Below are positions 42,001 through 54,700 of a DNA stretch of 64,000 nucleotides, in pieces (the stretch's first letter is position 1; every line of letters starts with the position of its first letter). Where the stretch lies: NCBI RefSeq assembly GCF_037975245.1, contig NC_092574.1, positions 264,001-328,000 of the forward strand. The letters are read 5' to 3'. The stretch comes from Apostichopus japonicus. Its lineage: Eukaryota > Echinodermata > Holothuroidea > Aspidochirotida > Stichopodidae. The notes under the pieces are model-generated. The model saw only the letters and a list, made by a program, of their open reading frames with translations, had not been told where the DNA came from and made no database searches. The translations under genes were made by a program, and so were the position numbers.

Positions 42001-42450
42001 AGATTTATATCAACTGCTGTCGTGGCGCGGTTGGTTGCTCTGTACCTCGAGAGCGTGACGTATTTTGGATCGCGGGCTCGAGACCATGTGGGGGCAGTTT
42101 GCTTTTGCCGCGATCTTATACGGTCTCTGGGAACTTTAAGTATTAGAAACGAACATAGATTTATATCAACTGCTGTCGTGGCGCGGTTGGTTGCTCTGTA
42201 CCTCGAGAGCGTGACGATTTTTGGATCGCGGGCTCGAGACCAGGTGGTGGCAGTTTGCTTTTGCCGCGATCTCATACGGTCTCTGGGAACTTTAAGTATT
42301 AGAAACGAACATAGATTTATATCAACTGCTGTCGTGGCGCGGTTGGTTGCTTTGTACCTCGAGAGCGTGACGTATTTTGGATCGCGGGCTCGAGACCAGG
42401 TGGGGGCAGTTTGCTTTTGCCGCGATCTCATACGGTCTCTGGAACGTTAA
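27000..42450 (+). repeat. Sub-block with three-monomer (about 466 bp) higher-order pattern
   Basis: A distinctive monomer with GGTCGGTTCCTCTG occurs near 28.65, 29.12, 29.58, 31.29, 31.76, 32.85, 33.32, 33.78, 36.12, 36.43, 38.14, 38.29, 40.32, 40.78 and 41.25 kb. Many neighbours are 466-468 bp apart, which is three monomers with one or two base deletions. Longer blocks are copied too. The rare AGACACGAACAT variant sits near 29.39, 33.59 and 41.05 kb, and about 32.76-34.98 kb matches about 40.23-42.45 kb at an offset near 7.47 kb. The CTCTGGAACGTTAAG variant ends such blocks near 30.62, 32.17, 34.97, 37.46, 39.49 and 42.44 kb. At 27.0-28.3 kb there is another motif group, with GGCCCCTGG and AAGTTTTAGAAAC monomers. 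Confidence 0.82.
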
Positions 42451-44379
42451 GTATTAGAAACGAACATAGATTTATATCAACTGCTGTCGTGGCGCGGTTG
42501 GTTGCTCTGTACCTCGAGAGCGTGACGATTTTTGGATCGCGGGCTCGAGACCAGGTGGGGGCAGTTTGCTTTTGCCGCGATCTTATACGGTCTCTGGGAA
42601 CTTTAAGTATTAGAAACGAACATATATTTATATCAACTGCTGTCGTGGCGCGGTTGGTTGCTCTGTACCTCGAGAGCGTGACGTATTTTGGATCGCGGGC
42701 TCGAGACCAGGTGGGGGCAGTTTCCTTTTGCCGCGATCTTCTACGGTCTCTGGGAAATTTAAGTATTAGAAACGAACATAGATTTATATCAACTGCTGTC
42801 GTGGCGCGGTTGGTTGCTCTGTACCTCGAGAGCGTGACGTATTTTGGATCGCGGGCTCGAGACCAGGTGGGGGCAGTTTGCTTTTGCCGCGATCTTATAC
42901 GGTCTCTGGGAACTTTAAGTATTAGAAACGAACATAGATTGATATCAACTGCTGTCGTGGCGCGGTTGGTTGCTCTGTACCTCGAGAGCGTGACGATTTT
43001 TGGATCGCGGGCTCGAGACCAGGTGGGGGCAGTTTGCTTTTGCCGCGATCTCATACGGTCTCTGGGAACTTTAAGTATTAGAAACGAACATAGATTTATA
43101 TCAACTGCTGTCGTGGCGCGGTTGGTTGCTCTGTACCTCGAGAGCGTGACGATTTTTGGATCGCGGGCTCGAGACCAGGTGGGGGCAGTTTGCTTTTGCC
43201 GCGATCTCATACGGTCTCTGGGAACTTTAAGTATTAGAAACGAACATAGATTTATATCAACTGCTGTCGTGGCGCGGTTGGTTGCTCTGTACCTCGAGAG
43301 CGTGACGTATTTTGGATCGCGGGCTCGAGACCAGGTGGGGGCAGTTTCCTTTTGCCGCGATCTCATACGGTCTCTGGGAAATTTAAGTATTAGAAACGAA
43401 CATAGATTTATATCAACTGCTGTCGTGGCGCGGTTGGTTGCTCTGTACCTCGAGAGCGTGACGTATTTTGGATCGCGGGCTCGAGACCAGGTGGGGGCAG
43501 TTTGCTTTTGCCGCGATCTTATACGGTCTCTGGGAACTTTAAGTATTAGAAACGAACATAGATTTATATCAACTGCTCTCGTGGCGCGGTTGGTTGCTCT
43601 GTAACTCGAGAGCGTGACGTATTTTGGATCGCGGGCTCGAGACCAGGTGGGGGCAGTTTGCTTTTGCCGCGATCTTATACGGCCCCTGGAACTTTAAGTA
43701 TTAGAAACGAACATAGATTTATATCAACTGCTGTCGTGGCGCGGTTGGTTGCTCTGTACCTCGAGAGCGTGACGTATTTTGGATCGCGGGCTCGAGACCA
43801 GGTGGGGGCAGTTTGCTTTTGCCGCGATCTTCTACGGTCTCTGGGAAATTTAAGTATTAGAAACGAACATAGATTTATATCAACTGCTGTCGTGGCGCGG
43901 TTGGTTGCTCTGTACCTCGAGAGCGTGACGATTTTTGGATCGCGGGCTCGAGACCAGGTGGGGGCAGTTTGCTTTTGCCGCGATCTCATACGGTCTCTGG
44001 GAACTTTTAGTATTAGAAACGAACATAGATTGATATCAACTGCTGTCGTGGCGAGGTTGGTTGCTCTGTACCTCGAGAGCGTGACGATTTTTGGATCGCG
44101 GGCTCGAGACCAGGTGGGGGCAGTTTGCTTTTGCCGCGATCTTATACGGCCCCTGGAACTTTAAGTATTAGAAACGAACATAGATTTATATCAACTGCTG
44201 TCGTGGCGCGGTTGGTTGCTCTGTACCTCGAGAGCGTGACGTATTTTGGATCGCGGGCTCGAGACCAGGTGGGGGCAGTTTCCTTTTGCCGCGATCTTCT
44301 ACGGTCTCTGGGAAATTTAAGTATTAGAAACGAACATAGATTTATATCAACTGCTGTCGTGGCGCGGTTGGTTGCTCTG

Positions 44380-45945
44380 TACCTCGAGAGCGTGACGATT
44401 TTTGGATCGCGGGCTCGAGACCAGGTGGGGGCAGTTTGCTTTTGCCGCGATCTCATACGGTCTCTGGGAACTTTTAGTATTAGAAACGAACATAGATTGA
44501 TATCAACTGCTGTCGTGGCGCGGTTGGTTGCTCTGTACCTCGAGAGCGTGACGATTTTTGGATCGCGGGCTCGAGACCAGGTGGGAGCAGTTTGCTTTTG
44601 CCGCGATCTCATACGGTCTCTGGGAACTTTAAGTATTAGAAACGAACATAGATTTATATCAACTGCTGTCGTGGCGAGGTTGGTTGCTCTGTACCTCGAG
44701 AGCGTGACGATTTTTGGATCGCGGGCTCGAGACCAGGTGGGGGCAGTTTGCTTTTGCCGCGATCTCATACGGTCTCTGGGAACTTTAAGTATTAGAAACG
44801 AACATAGATTTATATCAACTGCTGTCGTGGCGCGGTTGGTTGCTCTGTACCTCGAGAGCGTGACGATTTTTGGATCGCGGGCTCGAGACCAGGTGGGGGC
44901 AGTTTGCTTTTGCCGCGATCTTATACGGTCTCTGGGAAATTTAAGTATTAGAAACGAACATAGATTTATATCAACTGCTGTCGTGGCGCGGTTGGTCGCT
45001 CTGTACCTCGAGAGCGTGACGATTTTTGGATCGCGGGCTCGAGACCAGGTGGGGGCAGTTTCCTTTGGCGCGATCTCATACGGTCTCTGGGAACTTTAAG
45101 TATTAGAAACGAACATAGATTTATATCAACTGCTGTCGTGGCGCGGTTGGTTGCTCTGTACCTCGAGAGCGTGACGATTTTTGGATCGCGGGCTCGAGAC
45201 CAGGTGGGGGCAGTTTGCTTTTGCCGCGATCTCATACGGTCTCTGGGAACTTTTAGTATTAGAAACGAACATAGATTGATATCAACTGCTGTCGTGGCGC
45301 GGTTGGTTGCTCTGTACCTCGAGAGCGTGACGATTTTTGGATCGCGGGCTCGAGACCAGGTGGGAGCAGTTTGCTTTTGCCGCGATCTCATACGGTCTCT
45401 GGGAACTTTAAGTATTAGAAACGAACATAGATTTATATCAACTGCTGTCGTGGCGAGGTTGGTTGCTCTGTACCTCGAGAGCGTGACGATTTTTGGATCG
45501 CGGGCTCGAGACCAGGTGGGGGCAGTTTGCTTTTGCCGCGATCTCATACGGTCTCTGGGAACTTTAAGTATTAGAAACGAACATAGATTTATATCAACTG
45601 CTGTCGTGGCGCGGTTGGTTGTGCTCTGTACCTCGAGAGCGTGACGATTTTTGGATCGCGGGCTCGAGACCAGGTGGGGGCAGTTTGCTTTTGCCGCGAT
45701 CTTATACGGTCTCTGGGAAATTTAAGTATTAGAAACGAACATAGATTTATATCAACTGCTGTCGTGGCGCGGTTGGTCGCTCTGTACCTCGAGAGCGTGA
45801 CGATTTTTGGATCGCGGGCTCGAGACCAGGTGGGGCAGTTTCCTTTGGCGCGATCTCATACGGTCTCTGGGAACTTTAAGTATTAGAAACGAACATAGAT
45901 TTATATCAACTGCTGTCGTGGCGCGGTTGGTTGCTCTGTACCTCG
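44380..45945 (+). repeat. Tandem duplication of a five-monomer unit (about 780 bp)
   Basis: Five consecutive monomers from about 44,380 are repeated from about 45,160 with the same order of rare variants: CTTTTAGTATTAG (44,471 and 45,250), ATAGATTGATATC, GTGGGAGCAG (44,581 and 45,360), GCGAGGTTGG, GGTTGGTCGCTCTG (about 44,991 and 45,772) and TTTCCTTTGGCGCG (about 45,058 and 45,839). The offset drifts from 779 to 781 bp because the second copy contains one GGTTGTGCTCTG monomer (plus 2) and one GTGGGGCAG monomer (minus 1). Such close agreement points to a recent duplication. Confidence 0.85.
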
Positions 45946-48505
45946 AGAGCGTGACGATTTTTGGATCGCGGGCTCGAGACCAGGTGGGGGCAGTTTGCTT
46001 TTGCCGCGATCTCATACGGTCTCTGGGAACTTTAAGTATTAGAAACGAACATAGATTTATATCAACTGCTGTCGTGGCGCGGTTGGTTGCTCTGTACCTC
46101 GAGAGCGTGACGATTTTTGGATCGCGGGCTCGAGACCAGGTGGGGGCAGTTTGCTTTTGCCGCGATCTCATACGGTCTCTGGAACTTTAAGTATTAGAAA
46201 CGAACATAGATTTATATCAACTGCTGTCGTGGCGCGGTTGGTTGCTCTGTACCTCGAGAGCGTGACGATTTTTGGATCGCGGGCTCGAGACCAGGTGGGG
46301 GCAGTTTGCTTTTGCCGCGATCTCATACGGTCTCTGGGAACTTTAAGTATTAGAAACGAACATAGATTTATATCAACTGCTGTCGTGGCGCGGTTGGTTG
46401 CTCTGTACCTCGAGAGCGTGACGATTTTTGGATCGCGGGCTCGAGACCAGGTGGGGGCAGTTTGCTTTTGCCGCGATCTCATACGGTCTCTGGGTACTTT
46501 AAGTATTAGAAACGAACATAGATTGATATCAACTGCTGTCGTGGCGCGGTTGGTTGCTCTGTACCTCGAGAGCGTGACGATTTTTGGATCGCGGGCTCGA
46601 GACCAGGTGGGGGCAGTTTGCTTTTGCCGCGATCTCATACGGTCTCTGGGAACTTTAAGTATTAGAAACGAACATAGATTTATATCAACTGCTGTCGTGG
46701 CGCGGTTGGTTGCTCTGTACCTCGAGAGCGTGACGATTTTTGGATCGCGGGCTCGAGACCAGGTGGTGGCAGTTTGCTTTTGCCGCGATCTCATACGGTC
46801 TCTGGGCTCTTTAAGTATTAGAAACGAACATAGATTTATATCAACTGCTGTCGTGGCGCGGTTGGTTGCTCTGTACCTCGAGAGCGTGACGTATTTTGGA
46901 TCGCGGGCTCGAGACCAGGTGGGGGCAGTTTGCTTTTGCCGCGATCTCATACGGTCTCTGGGAAATTTAAGTATTAGAAACGAACATAGATTTATATCAA
47001 CTGCTGTCGTGGCGCGGTTGGTTGCTATGTATCTCGAGAGCGTGACGTATTTTGGATCGCGGGCTCGAGACCAGGTGGGGGCAGTTTTCTCTTGCCGCGA
47101 TCTCATACGGTCTCTGGGAACTTTAAGTATTAGAAACGAACATAGATTTATATCAACTGCTCTCGTGGCGCGGTTGGTTGCTCTGTACCTCGAGAGCGTG
47201 ACGTATTTTGGATCGCGGGCTCGAGACCAGGTGGGGGCAGTTTGCTTTTGCCGCGATCTTATACGGCCCCTGGAACTTTAAGTATTAGAAACGAACATAG
47301 ATTTATATCAACTGCTGTCGTGGCGCGGTTGGTTGCTCTGTACCTCGAGAGCGTGACGTATTTTGGATCGCGGGCTCGAGACCAGGTGGGGGCAGTTTGC
47401 TTTTGCCGCGATCTTATACGGTCTCTGGGAACTTTAAGTATTAGAAACGAACATAGATTTATATCAACTGCTCTCGTGGCGCGGTTGGTTGCTCTGTACC
47501 TCGAGAGCGTGACGATTTTTGGATCGCGGGCTCGAGACCAGGTGGGGGCAGTTTGCTTTTGCCGCGATCTTATACGGCCCCTGGAACTTTAAGTATTAGA
47601 AACGAACATAGATTTATATCAACTGCTGTCGTGGCGCGGTTGGTTGCTCTGTACCTCGAGAGCGTGACGTATTTTGGATCGCGGGCTCGAGACCAGGTTG
47701 GGGCAGTTTGCTTTTGCCGCGATCTCATACGGTCTCTGGGAACTTTAAGTATTAGAAACGAACATAGATTTATATCAACTGCTGTCGTGGCGCGGTTGGT
47801 TGCTCTGTACCTCGAGAGCGTGACGATTTTTGGATCGCGGGCTCGAGACCAGGTGGGGGCAGTTTGCTTTTGCCGCGATCTCATACGGTCTCTGGGAAAT
47901 TTAAGTATTAGAAACGAACATAGATTTATATCAACTGCTGTCGTGGCGCGGTTGGTTGCTCTGTACCTCGAGAGCGTGACGTATTTTGGATCGCGGGCTC
48001 GAGACCAGGTGGGGGCAGTTTGCTTTTGCCGCGATCTCATACGGTCTCTGGGCTCTTTAAGTATTAGAAACGAACATAGATTTATATCAACTGCTGTCGT
48101 GGCGCGGTTGGTTGCTCTGTACCTCGAGAGCGTGACGTATTTTGGATCGCGGGCTCGAGACCAGGTGGGGGCAGTTTGCTCTTGCCGCGATCTCATACGG
48201 TCTCTGGGAACTTTAAGTATTAGAAACGAACATAGATTTATATCAACTGCTGTCGTGGCGCGGTTGGTTGCTCTGTACCTCGAGAGCGTGACGTATTTTG
48301 GATCGCGGGCTCGAGACCAGGTGGGGGCAGTTTGCTCTTGCCGCGATCTCATACGGTCTCTGGGAACTTTAAGTATTAAAAAAGGAACATAGATTTATAT
48401 CAACTGCTCTCGTGGCGCGGTTGGTTGCTCTGTACCTCGAGAGCGTGACGTATTTTGGATCGCGGGCTCGAGACCAGGTGGGGGCAGTTTGCTTTTGCCG
48501 CGATC

Positions 48506-51160
48506 TTATACGGCCCCTGGAACTTTAAGTATTAGAAACGAACATAGATTTATATCAACTGCTGTCGTGGCGCGGTTGGTTGCTCTGTACCTCGAGAGCG
48601 TGACGTATTTTGGATCGCGGGCTCGAGACCAGGTGAGGGCAGTTTGCTTTTGCCGCGATCTCATACGGTCTCTGGGAACTTTAAGTATTAGAAACGAACA
48701 TAGATTTATATCAACTGCTGTCGTGGCGCGGTTGGTTGCTCTGTACCTCGAGAGCGTGACGATTTTTGGATCGCGGGCTCGAGACCAGGTGGGGGCAGTT
48801 TGCTTTTGCCGCGATCTCATACGGTCTCTGGGAACTTTAAGTATTAGAAACGAACATAGATTTATATCAACTGCTGTCGTGGCGCGGTTGGTTGCTCTGT
48901 ACCTCGAGAGCGTGACGATTTTTGGATCGCGGGCTCGAGACCAGGTGGGGGCAGTTTGCTTTTGCCGCGATCTCATACGGTCTCTGGGAACTTTTAGTAT
49001 TAGAAACGAACATAGATTTATATCAACTGCTGTCGTGGCGCGGTTGGTTGCTCTGTACCTCGAGAGCCTGACGTAATTTGGATCGCGGGCTCGAGACCAG
49101 GTGGGGGCAGTTTGCTTTTGCCGCGATCTCATACGGTCTCTGGGAACTTTAAGTATTAGAAACGAACATAGATTTATATCAACTGCTGTCGTGGCGCGGT
49201 TGGTTGCTCTGTACCTCGAGAGCGTGACGATTTTTGGATCGCGGGCTCGAGACCAGGTGGGGGCAGTTTGCTTTTGCCGCGATCTCATACGGTCTCTGGG
49301 AACTTTAAGTATTAGAAACGAACATAGATTTATATCAACTGCTCTCGTGGCGCGGTTGGTTGCTCTGTACCTCGAGAGCGTGACGATTTTTGGATCGCGG
49401 GATCGAGACCAAGTGGGGGCAGTTTGCTTTTGCCGCGATCTCATACGGTCTCTGGGAACTTTAAGTATTAGAAACGAACATAGATTTATATCAACTGCTG
49501 TCGTGGCGCGGTTGGTTGCTCTGTACCTCGAGAGCGTGACGATTTTTGGATCGCGGGCTCGAGACCAGGTGGGGGCAGTTTGCTTTTGCCGCGATCTCAT
49601 ACGGTCTCTGGGAACTTTAAGTATTAGAAACGAACATAAATTTATATCAACTGCTGTCGTGGCGCGGTTGGTTGCTCTGTACCTCGAGAGCGTGACGATT
49701 TTTGGATCGCGGGCTCGAGACCAGGTGGGGGCAGTTTGCTTTTGCCGCGATCTCATACGGTCTCTGGGAACTTTAAGTATTAGAAACGAACATAGATTTA
49801 TATCAACTGCTGTCGTGGCGCGGTTGGTTGCTCTGTACCTCGAGAGCGTAACGATTTTTCGATCGCGGGCTCGAGACCAGGTGCGGGCAGTTTGCTTTTG
49901 CCGCGATCTCATACGGTCTCTGGGAACTTTAAGTATTAGAAACGAACATAGATTTATATCAACTGCTGTCGTGGCGCGGTTGGTTGCTCTGTACCTCGAG
50001 AGCGTAACGATTTTTGGATCGCGGGCTCGAGACCAGGTGGGGGCAGTTTGCTTTTGCCGCGATCTGATACGGTCTCTGGGAACTTTAAGTAATAGAAACG
50101 AACATAGATTTATATCAACTGCTGTCGTGGCGCGGTTGGTTGCTCTGTACCTCGAGAGCGTAACGATTTTTGGATCGCGGGCTCGAGACCAGGTGGGGGC
50201 AGTTTGCTTTTGCCGCGATCTCATACGGTCTCTGGGAACTTTAAGTATTAGAAACGAACATAGATTTATATCAACTGCTGTCGTGGCGCGGTTGGTTGCT
50301 CTGTACCTCGAGAGCGTGACGATTTTTGGATCGCGGGCTCGAGACCAGGTGGGGGCAGTTTGCTTTTGCCGCGATCTCATACGGTCTCTGGGTACTTTAA
50401 GTATTAGAAACGAACATAGATTTATATCAACTGCTGTCGTGGCGCGGTTGGTTGCTCTGTACCTCGAGAGCGTGACGATTTTTGGATCGCGGGCTCGAGA
50501 CCAGGTGGGGGCAGTTTGCTTTTGCCGCGATCTCATACGGTCTCTGGGTACTTTAAGTATTAGAAACGAACATAGATTGATATCAACTGCTGTCGTGGCG
50601 CGGTTGGTTGCTCTGTACCTCGAGAGCGTGACGATTTTTGGATCGCGGGCTCGAGACCAGGTGGGGGCAGTTTGCTTTTGCCGCGATCTCATACGGTCTC
50701 TGGGAACTTTTAGTATTAGAAACGAACATAGATTTATATCAACTGCTGTCGTGGCGCGGTTGGTTGCTCTGTACCTCGAGAGCCTGACGTAATTTGGATC
50801 GCGGGCTCGAGACCAGGTGGGGGCAGTTTGCTTTTGCCGCGATGTTATACGGTCTCTGGGTACTTTAAGTATTAGAAACGAACATAGATTTATATCAACT
50901 GCTGTCGTGGCGCGGTTGGTTGCTCTGTACCTCGAGAGCGTGACGTATTTTGGATCGCGGGCTCGAGACCAGGTGGGGGCAGTTTGCTTTTGCCGCGATC
51001 TCATACGGTCTCTGGGAACTTTAAGTATTAGAAACGAACATAAATTTATATCAACTGCTGTCGTGGCGCGGTTGGTTGCTCTGTACCTCGAGAGCGTGAC
51101 GATTTTTGGATCGCGGGCTCGAGACCAGGTGGGGGCAGTTTGCTTTTGCCGCGATCTCAT
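48506..51160 (-). other. Longest antisense open frame in the satellite (884 codons), probably not a gene
   Basis: The minus strand of the 156-bp monomer also lacks stops in one phase and gives a 52-residue unit starting MRSRQKQTAPTWSRARDPK, rich in Arg, Thr and Ser. This frame runs until a GGCCCCTGG one-base-deleted monomer. Similar antisense runs occur throughout the array (805 codons at 5,902-8,319 and 624 codons at 22,353-24,227). Being open on both strands at once is typical of a stop-poor repeat rather than of two overlapping genes. There is no promoter, unique domain or splice structure to support coding. Confidence 0.8.
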
Positions 51161-51799
51161 ACGGTCTCTGGGAACTTTTAGTATTAGAAACGAACATAGA
51201 TTTATATCAACTGCTGTCGTGGCGCGGTTGGTTGCTCTGTACCTCGAGAGCGTGACGATTTTTGGATCGCGGGCTCGAGACCAGGTGGGGGCAGTTTGCT
51301 TTTGCCGCGATCTGATACGGTCTCTGGGAACTTTAAGTATTAGAAACGAACATAGATTTATATCAACTGCTGTCGTGGCGCGGTTGGTTGTGCTCTGTAC
51401 CTCGAGAGCGTGACGTATTTTGGATCGCGGGCTCGAGACCAGGTGGGGGCAGTTTGCTTTTGCCGCGATCTCATACGGTCTCTGGGAACTTTAAGTATTA
51501 GAAACGAACATAGATTTATATCAACTGCTGTCGTGGCGCGGTTGGTTGTGCTCTGTACCTCGAGAGCGTGACGATTTTTGGATCGCGGGCTCGAGACCAG
51601 GTGGGGGCAGTTTGCTTTTGCCGCGATCTCATACGGTCTCTGGGAACTTTAAGTATTAGAAACGAACATAGATTTATATCAACTGCTGTCGTGGCGCGGT
51701 TGGTTGCTCTGTACCTCGAGAGCGTGACGATTTTTGGATCGCGGGCTCGAGACCAGGTGGGGGCAGTTTGCTTTTGCCGCGATCTAATACGATCTCTGG

Positions 51800-54700
51800 A
51801 ACTTTAAGTATTAGAAACAAACATTGATTTATATCAACTGCTGTCGTGGCGCGGTTGGTTGTGCTCTGTACCTCGAGAGCGTGACGTATTTTGGATCGCG
51901 GGCTCGAGACCAGGCCAGCGCAGTTTGCTTTTGCCGCGATCTAATACGATCTCTGGAACTTTAAGTATTAGAAACAAATATTGATTTATATCAACTGCTG
52001 TCGTGGCGCGGTTGGTTGTGCTCTGTACCTCGAGAGCGTGACGTATTTTGGATCGCGGGCTCGAGACCAGGCCAGCGCAGTTTGCTTTTGCCGCGATCTA
52101 ATACGATCTCTGGAACTTTAAGTATTAGAAACAAATATTGATTTATATCAACTGCTGTCGTGGCGCGGTTGGTTGTGCTCTGTACCTCGAGAGCGTGACG
52201 TATTTTGGATCGCGGGATCGAGACCAGGCCAGCGCAGTTTGCTTTTGCCGCGATCTTATACGGTCTCTGGAACTTTAAGTATTAGAAACGAACATAGATT
52301 TAAATCAACTGCTGTCGTGGCGCGGTTGGTTGCTCTCTGTACCTCGAGAGCGTGACGTATTTTGGATCGCGGGCTCAAGACCAGGTGGGGGCAGTTAGCT
52401 TTTGCCGCGATCTCATACGATCTCTGGAACTTTAAGTATAAGAACGAACATAGATTTATATCAACTGCTGTCGTGGCGCGGTTGGTTGCTCTCTGTACCT
52501 CGAGAGCGTGACGTATTTTGGATTGCGGGCTCGAGACCAGGCCAGCGCAGTTTGTTTTTGCTGCGATCTCATACGATCTCTGGAACTTTAAGTATTAGAA
52601 ACGAACAAAGATTTATATCAACTGCTGTCGTGGCGCGGTTGGTTGCTCTGTACCTCGAGAGCGTAACGATTTTTGGATCGCGGGCTCGAGACCAGGTGGG
52701 GGCAGTTTGCTTTTGCCGCGATCTCATACGGTCTCTGGGAACTTTAAGTATTAGAAACGAACATAGATTTATATCAACTGCTGTCGTGGCGCGGTTGGTT
52801 GCTCTGTACCTCGAGAGCGTGACGATTTTTGGATCGCGGGCTCGAGACCAGGTGGGGGCAGTTTGCTTTTGCCGCGATCTCATACGGTCTCTGGGAACTT
52901 TAAGTATTAGAAACGAACATAGATTTATATCAACTGCTGTCGTGGCGCGGTTGGTTGCTCTGTACCTCGAGAGCGTAACGATTTTTCGATCGCGGGCTCG
53001 AGACCAGGTGCGGGCAGTTTGCTTTTGCCGCGATCTCATACGGTCTCTGGGAACTTTAAGTATTAGAAACGAACATAGATTTATATCAACTGCTGTCGTG
53101 GCGCGGTTGGTTGCTCTGTACCTCGAGAGCGTAACGATTTTTGGATCGCGGGCTCGAGACCAGGTGGGGGCAGTTTGCTTTTGCCGCGATCTGATACGGT
53201 CTCTGGGAACTTTAAGTAATAGAAACGAACATAGATTTATATCAACTGCTGTCGTGGCGCGGTTGGTTGCTCTGTACCTCGAGAGCGTAACGATTTTTGG
53301 ATCGCGGGCTCGAGACCAGGTGGGGGCAGTTTGCTTTTGCCGCGATCTCATACGGTCTCTGGGAACTTTAAGTATTAGAAACGAACATAGATTTATATCA
53401 ACTGCTGTCGTGGCGCGGTTGGTTGCTCTGTACCTCGAGAGCGTGACGTATTTTGGATCGCGGGCTCGAGACCAGGCCAGCGCAGTTTGCTTTTGCCGCG
53501 ATCTAATACGATCTCTGGAACTTTAAGTATTAGAAACAAACATTGATTTATATCAACTGTTGTCGTGGCGCGGTTGGTTGTGCTCTGTACCTCGAGAGCG
53601 TAACGATTTTTCGATCGCGGGCTCGAGACCACGTGGGGGCAGTTTGCTTTTGCCGCGATCTCATACGGTCTCTGGAACTTTAAGTATTAGAAACGAACAT
53701 AGATTTATATCAACTGCTGTCGTGGCGCGGTTGGTTGTGCTCTGTACCTCCAGAGCGTGACGTATTTTGGATCGCGGGCTCGAGACCAGGTGGGGGCAGT
53801 TTGCTTTTGCCGCGATCTTTTACGATCTCTGGAACTTTAAGTATTAGAAACGAACATAGATTTATATCAACTGCTGTCGTGGCGCGGTTGGTTGTGCTCT
53901 GTACCTCGAGAGCGTGACGTATTTTGGATCGCGGGCTCGAGACCAGGTGGGGGCAGTTTGCTTTTGCCGCGATCTCATACGGTCTCTGGAACTTTAAGTA
54001 TTAGAAACGAACATAGATTTATATCAACTGCTGTCGTGGCGCGGTTGGTTGCGCTCTGTACCTCGAGAGCGTGACGTATTTTGGATCGCGGGCTCGAGAC
54101 CAGGCCAGCGCAGTTTGCTTTTGCCGCGATCTAATACGATGTCTGGAACTTTAAGTATTAGAAACAAACATAGATTTATATCAACTGCTGTCGTGGCGCG
54201 GTTGGTTGTGCTCTGTACCTCGAGAGCGTGACGATTTTTGGATCGCGGGCTCGAGACCAGGTGCGGGCAGTTTGCTTTTGCCGCGATCTCATACGGTCTC
54301 TGGGAACTTTAAGTATTAGAAACGAACATAGATTTATATCAACTGCTGTCGTGGCGCGGTTGGTTGCTCTGTACCTCGAGAGCGTAACGATTTTTGGATC
54401 GCGGGCTCGAGACCAGGTGGGGGCAGTTTGCTTTTGCCGCGATCTTATACGGTCTCTGGGAACTTTAAGTAATAGAAACGAACATAGATTTATATCAACT
54501 GCTGTCGTGGCGCGGTTGGTTGCTCTGTACCTCGAGAGCGTAACGATTTTTGGATCGCGGGCTCGAGACCAGGTGGGGGCAGTTTGCTTTTGCCGCGATC
54601 TCATACGGTCTCTGGGAACTTTAAGTATTAGAAACGAACATAGATTTATATCAACTGCTGTCGTGGCGCGGTTGGTTGCTCTGTACCTCGAGAGCGTGAC

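Larger units (their letters stand above)
42411..51800 (+). repeat. Sub-block of mainly 156-bp GACGATTTTT monomers
   Basis: After about 42.4 kb the GGTCGGTTCCTCTG class disappears and GACGATTTTT monomers again predominate, mixed with GACGTATTTT copies. Local markers are TTTCCTTTTGCC near 42.72, 43.35 and 44.28 kb, GGCCCCTGG near 43.68, 44.15, 47.27, 47.58 and 48.52 kb, CTTTTAGTATTAG, and ATAGATTGATATC. A small local disruption, ATTAAAAAAGGAAC near 48,377, breaks the phase of an otherwise open sense frame. Between about 49.85 and 50.17 kb several monomers carry GAGCGTAACG, including TTTTTCGATCGCGG, which is otherwise seen only in the right-hand part of the array. Confidence 0.8.
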
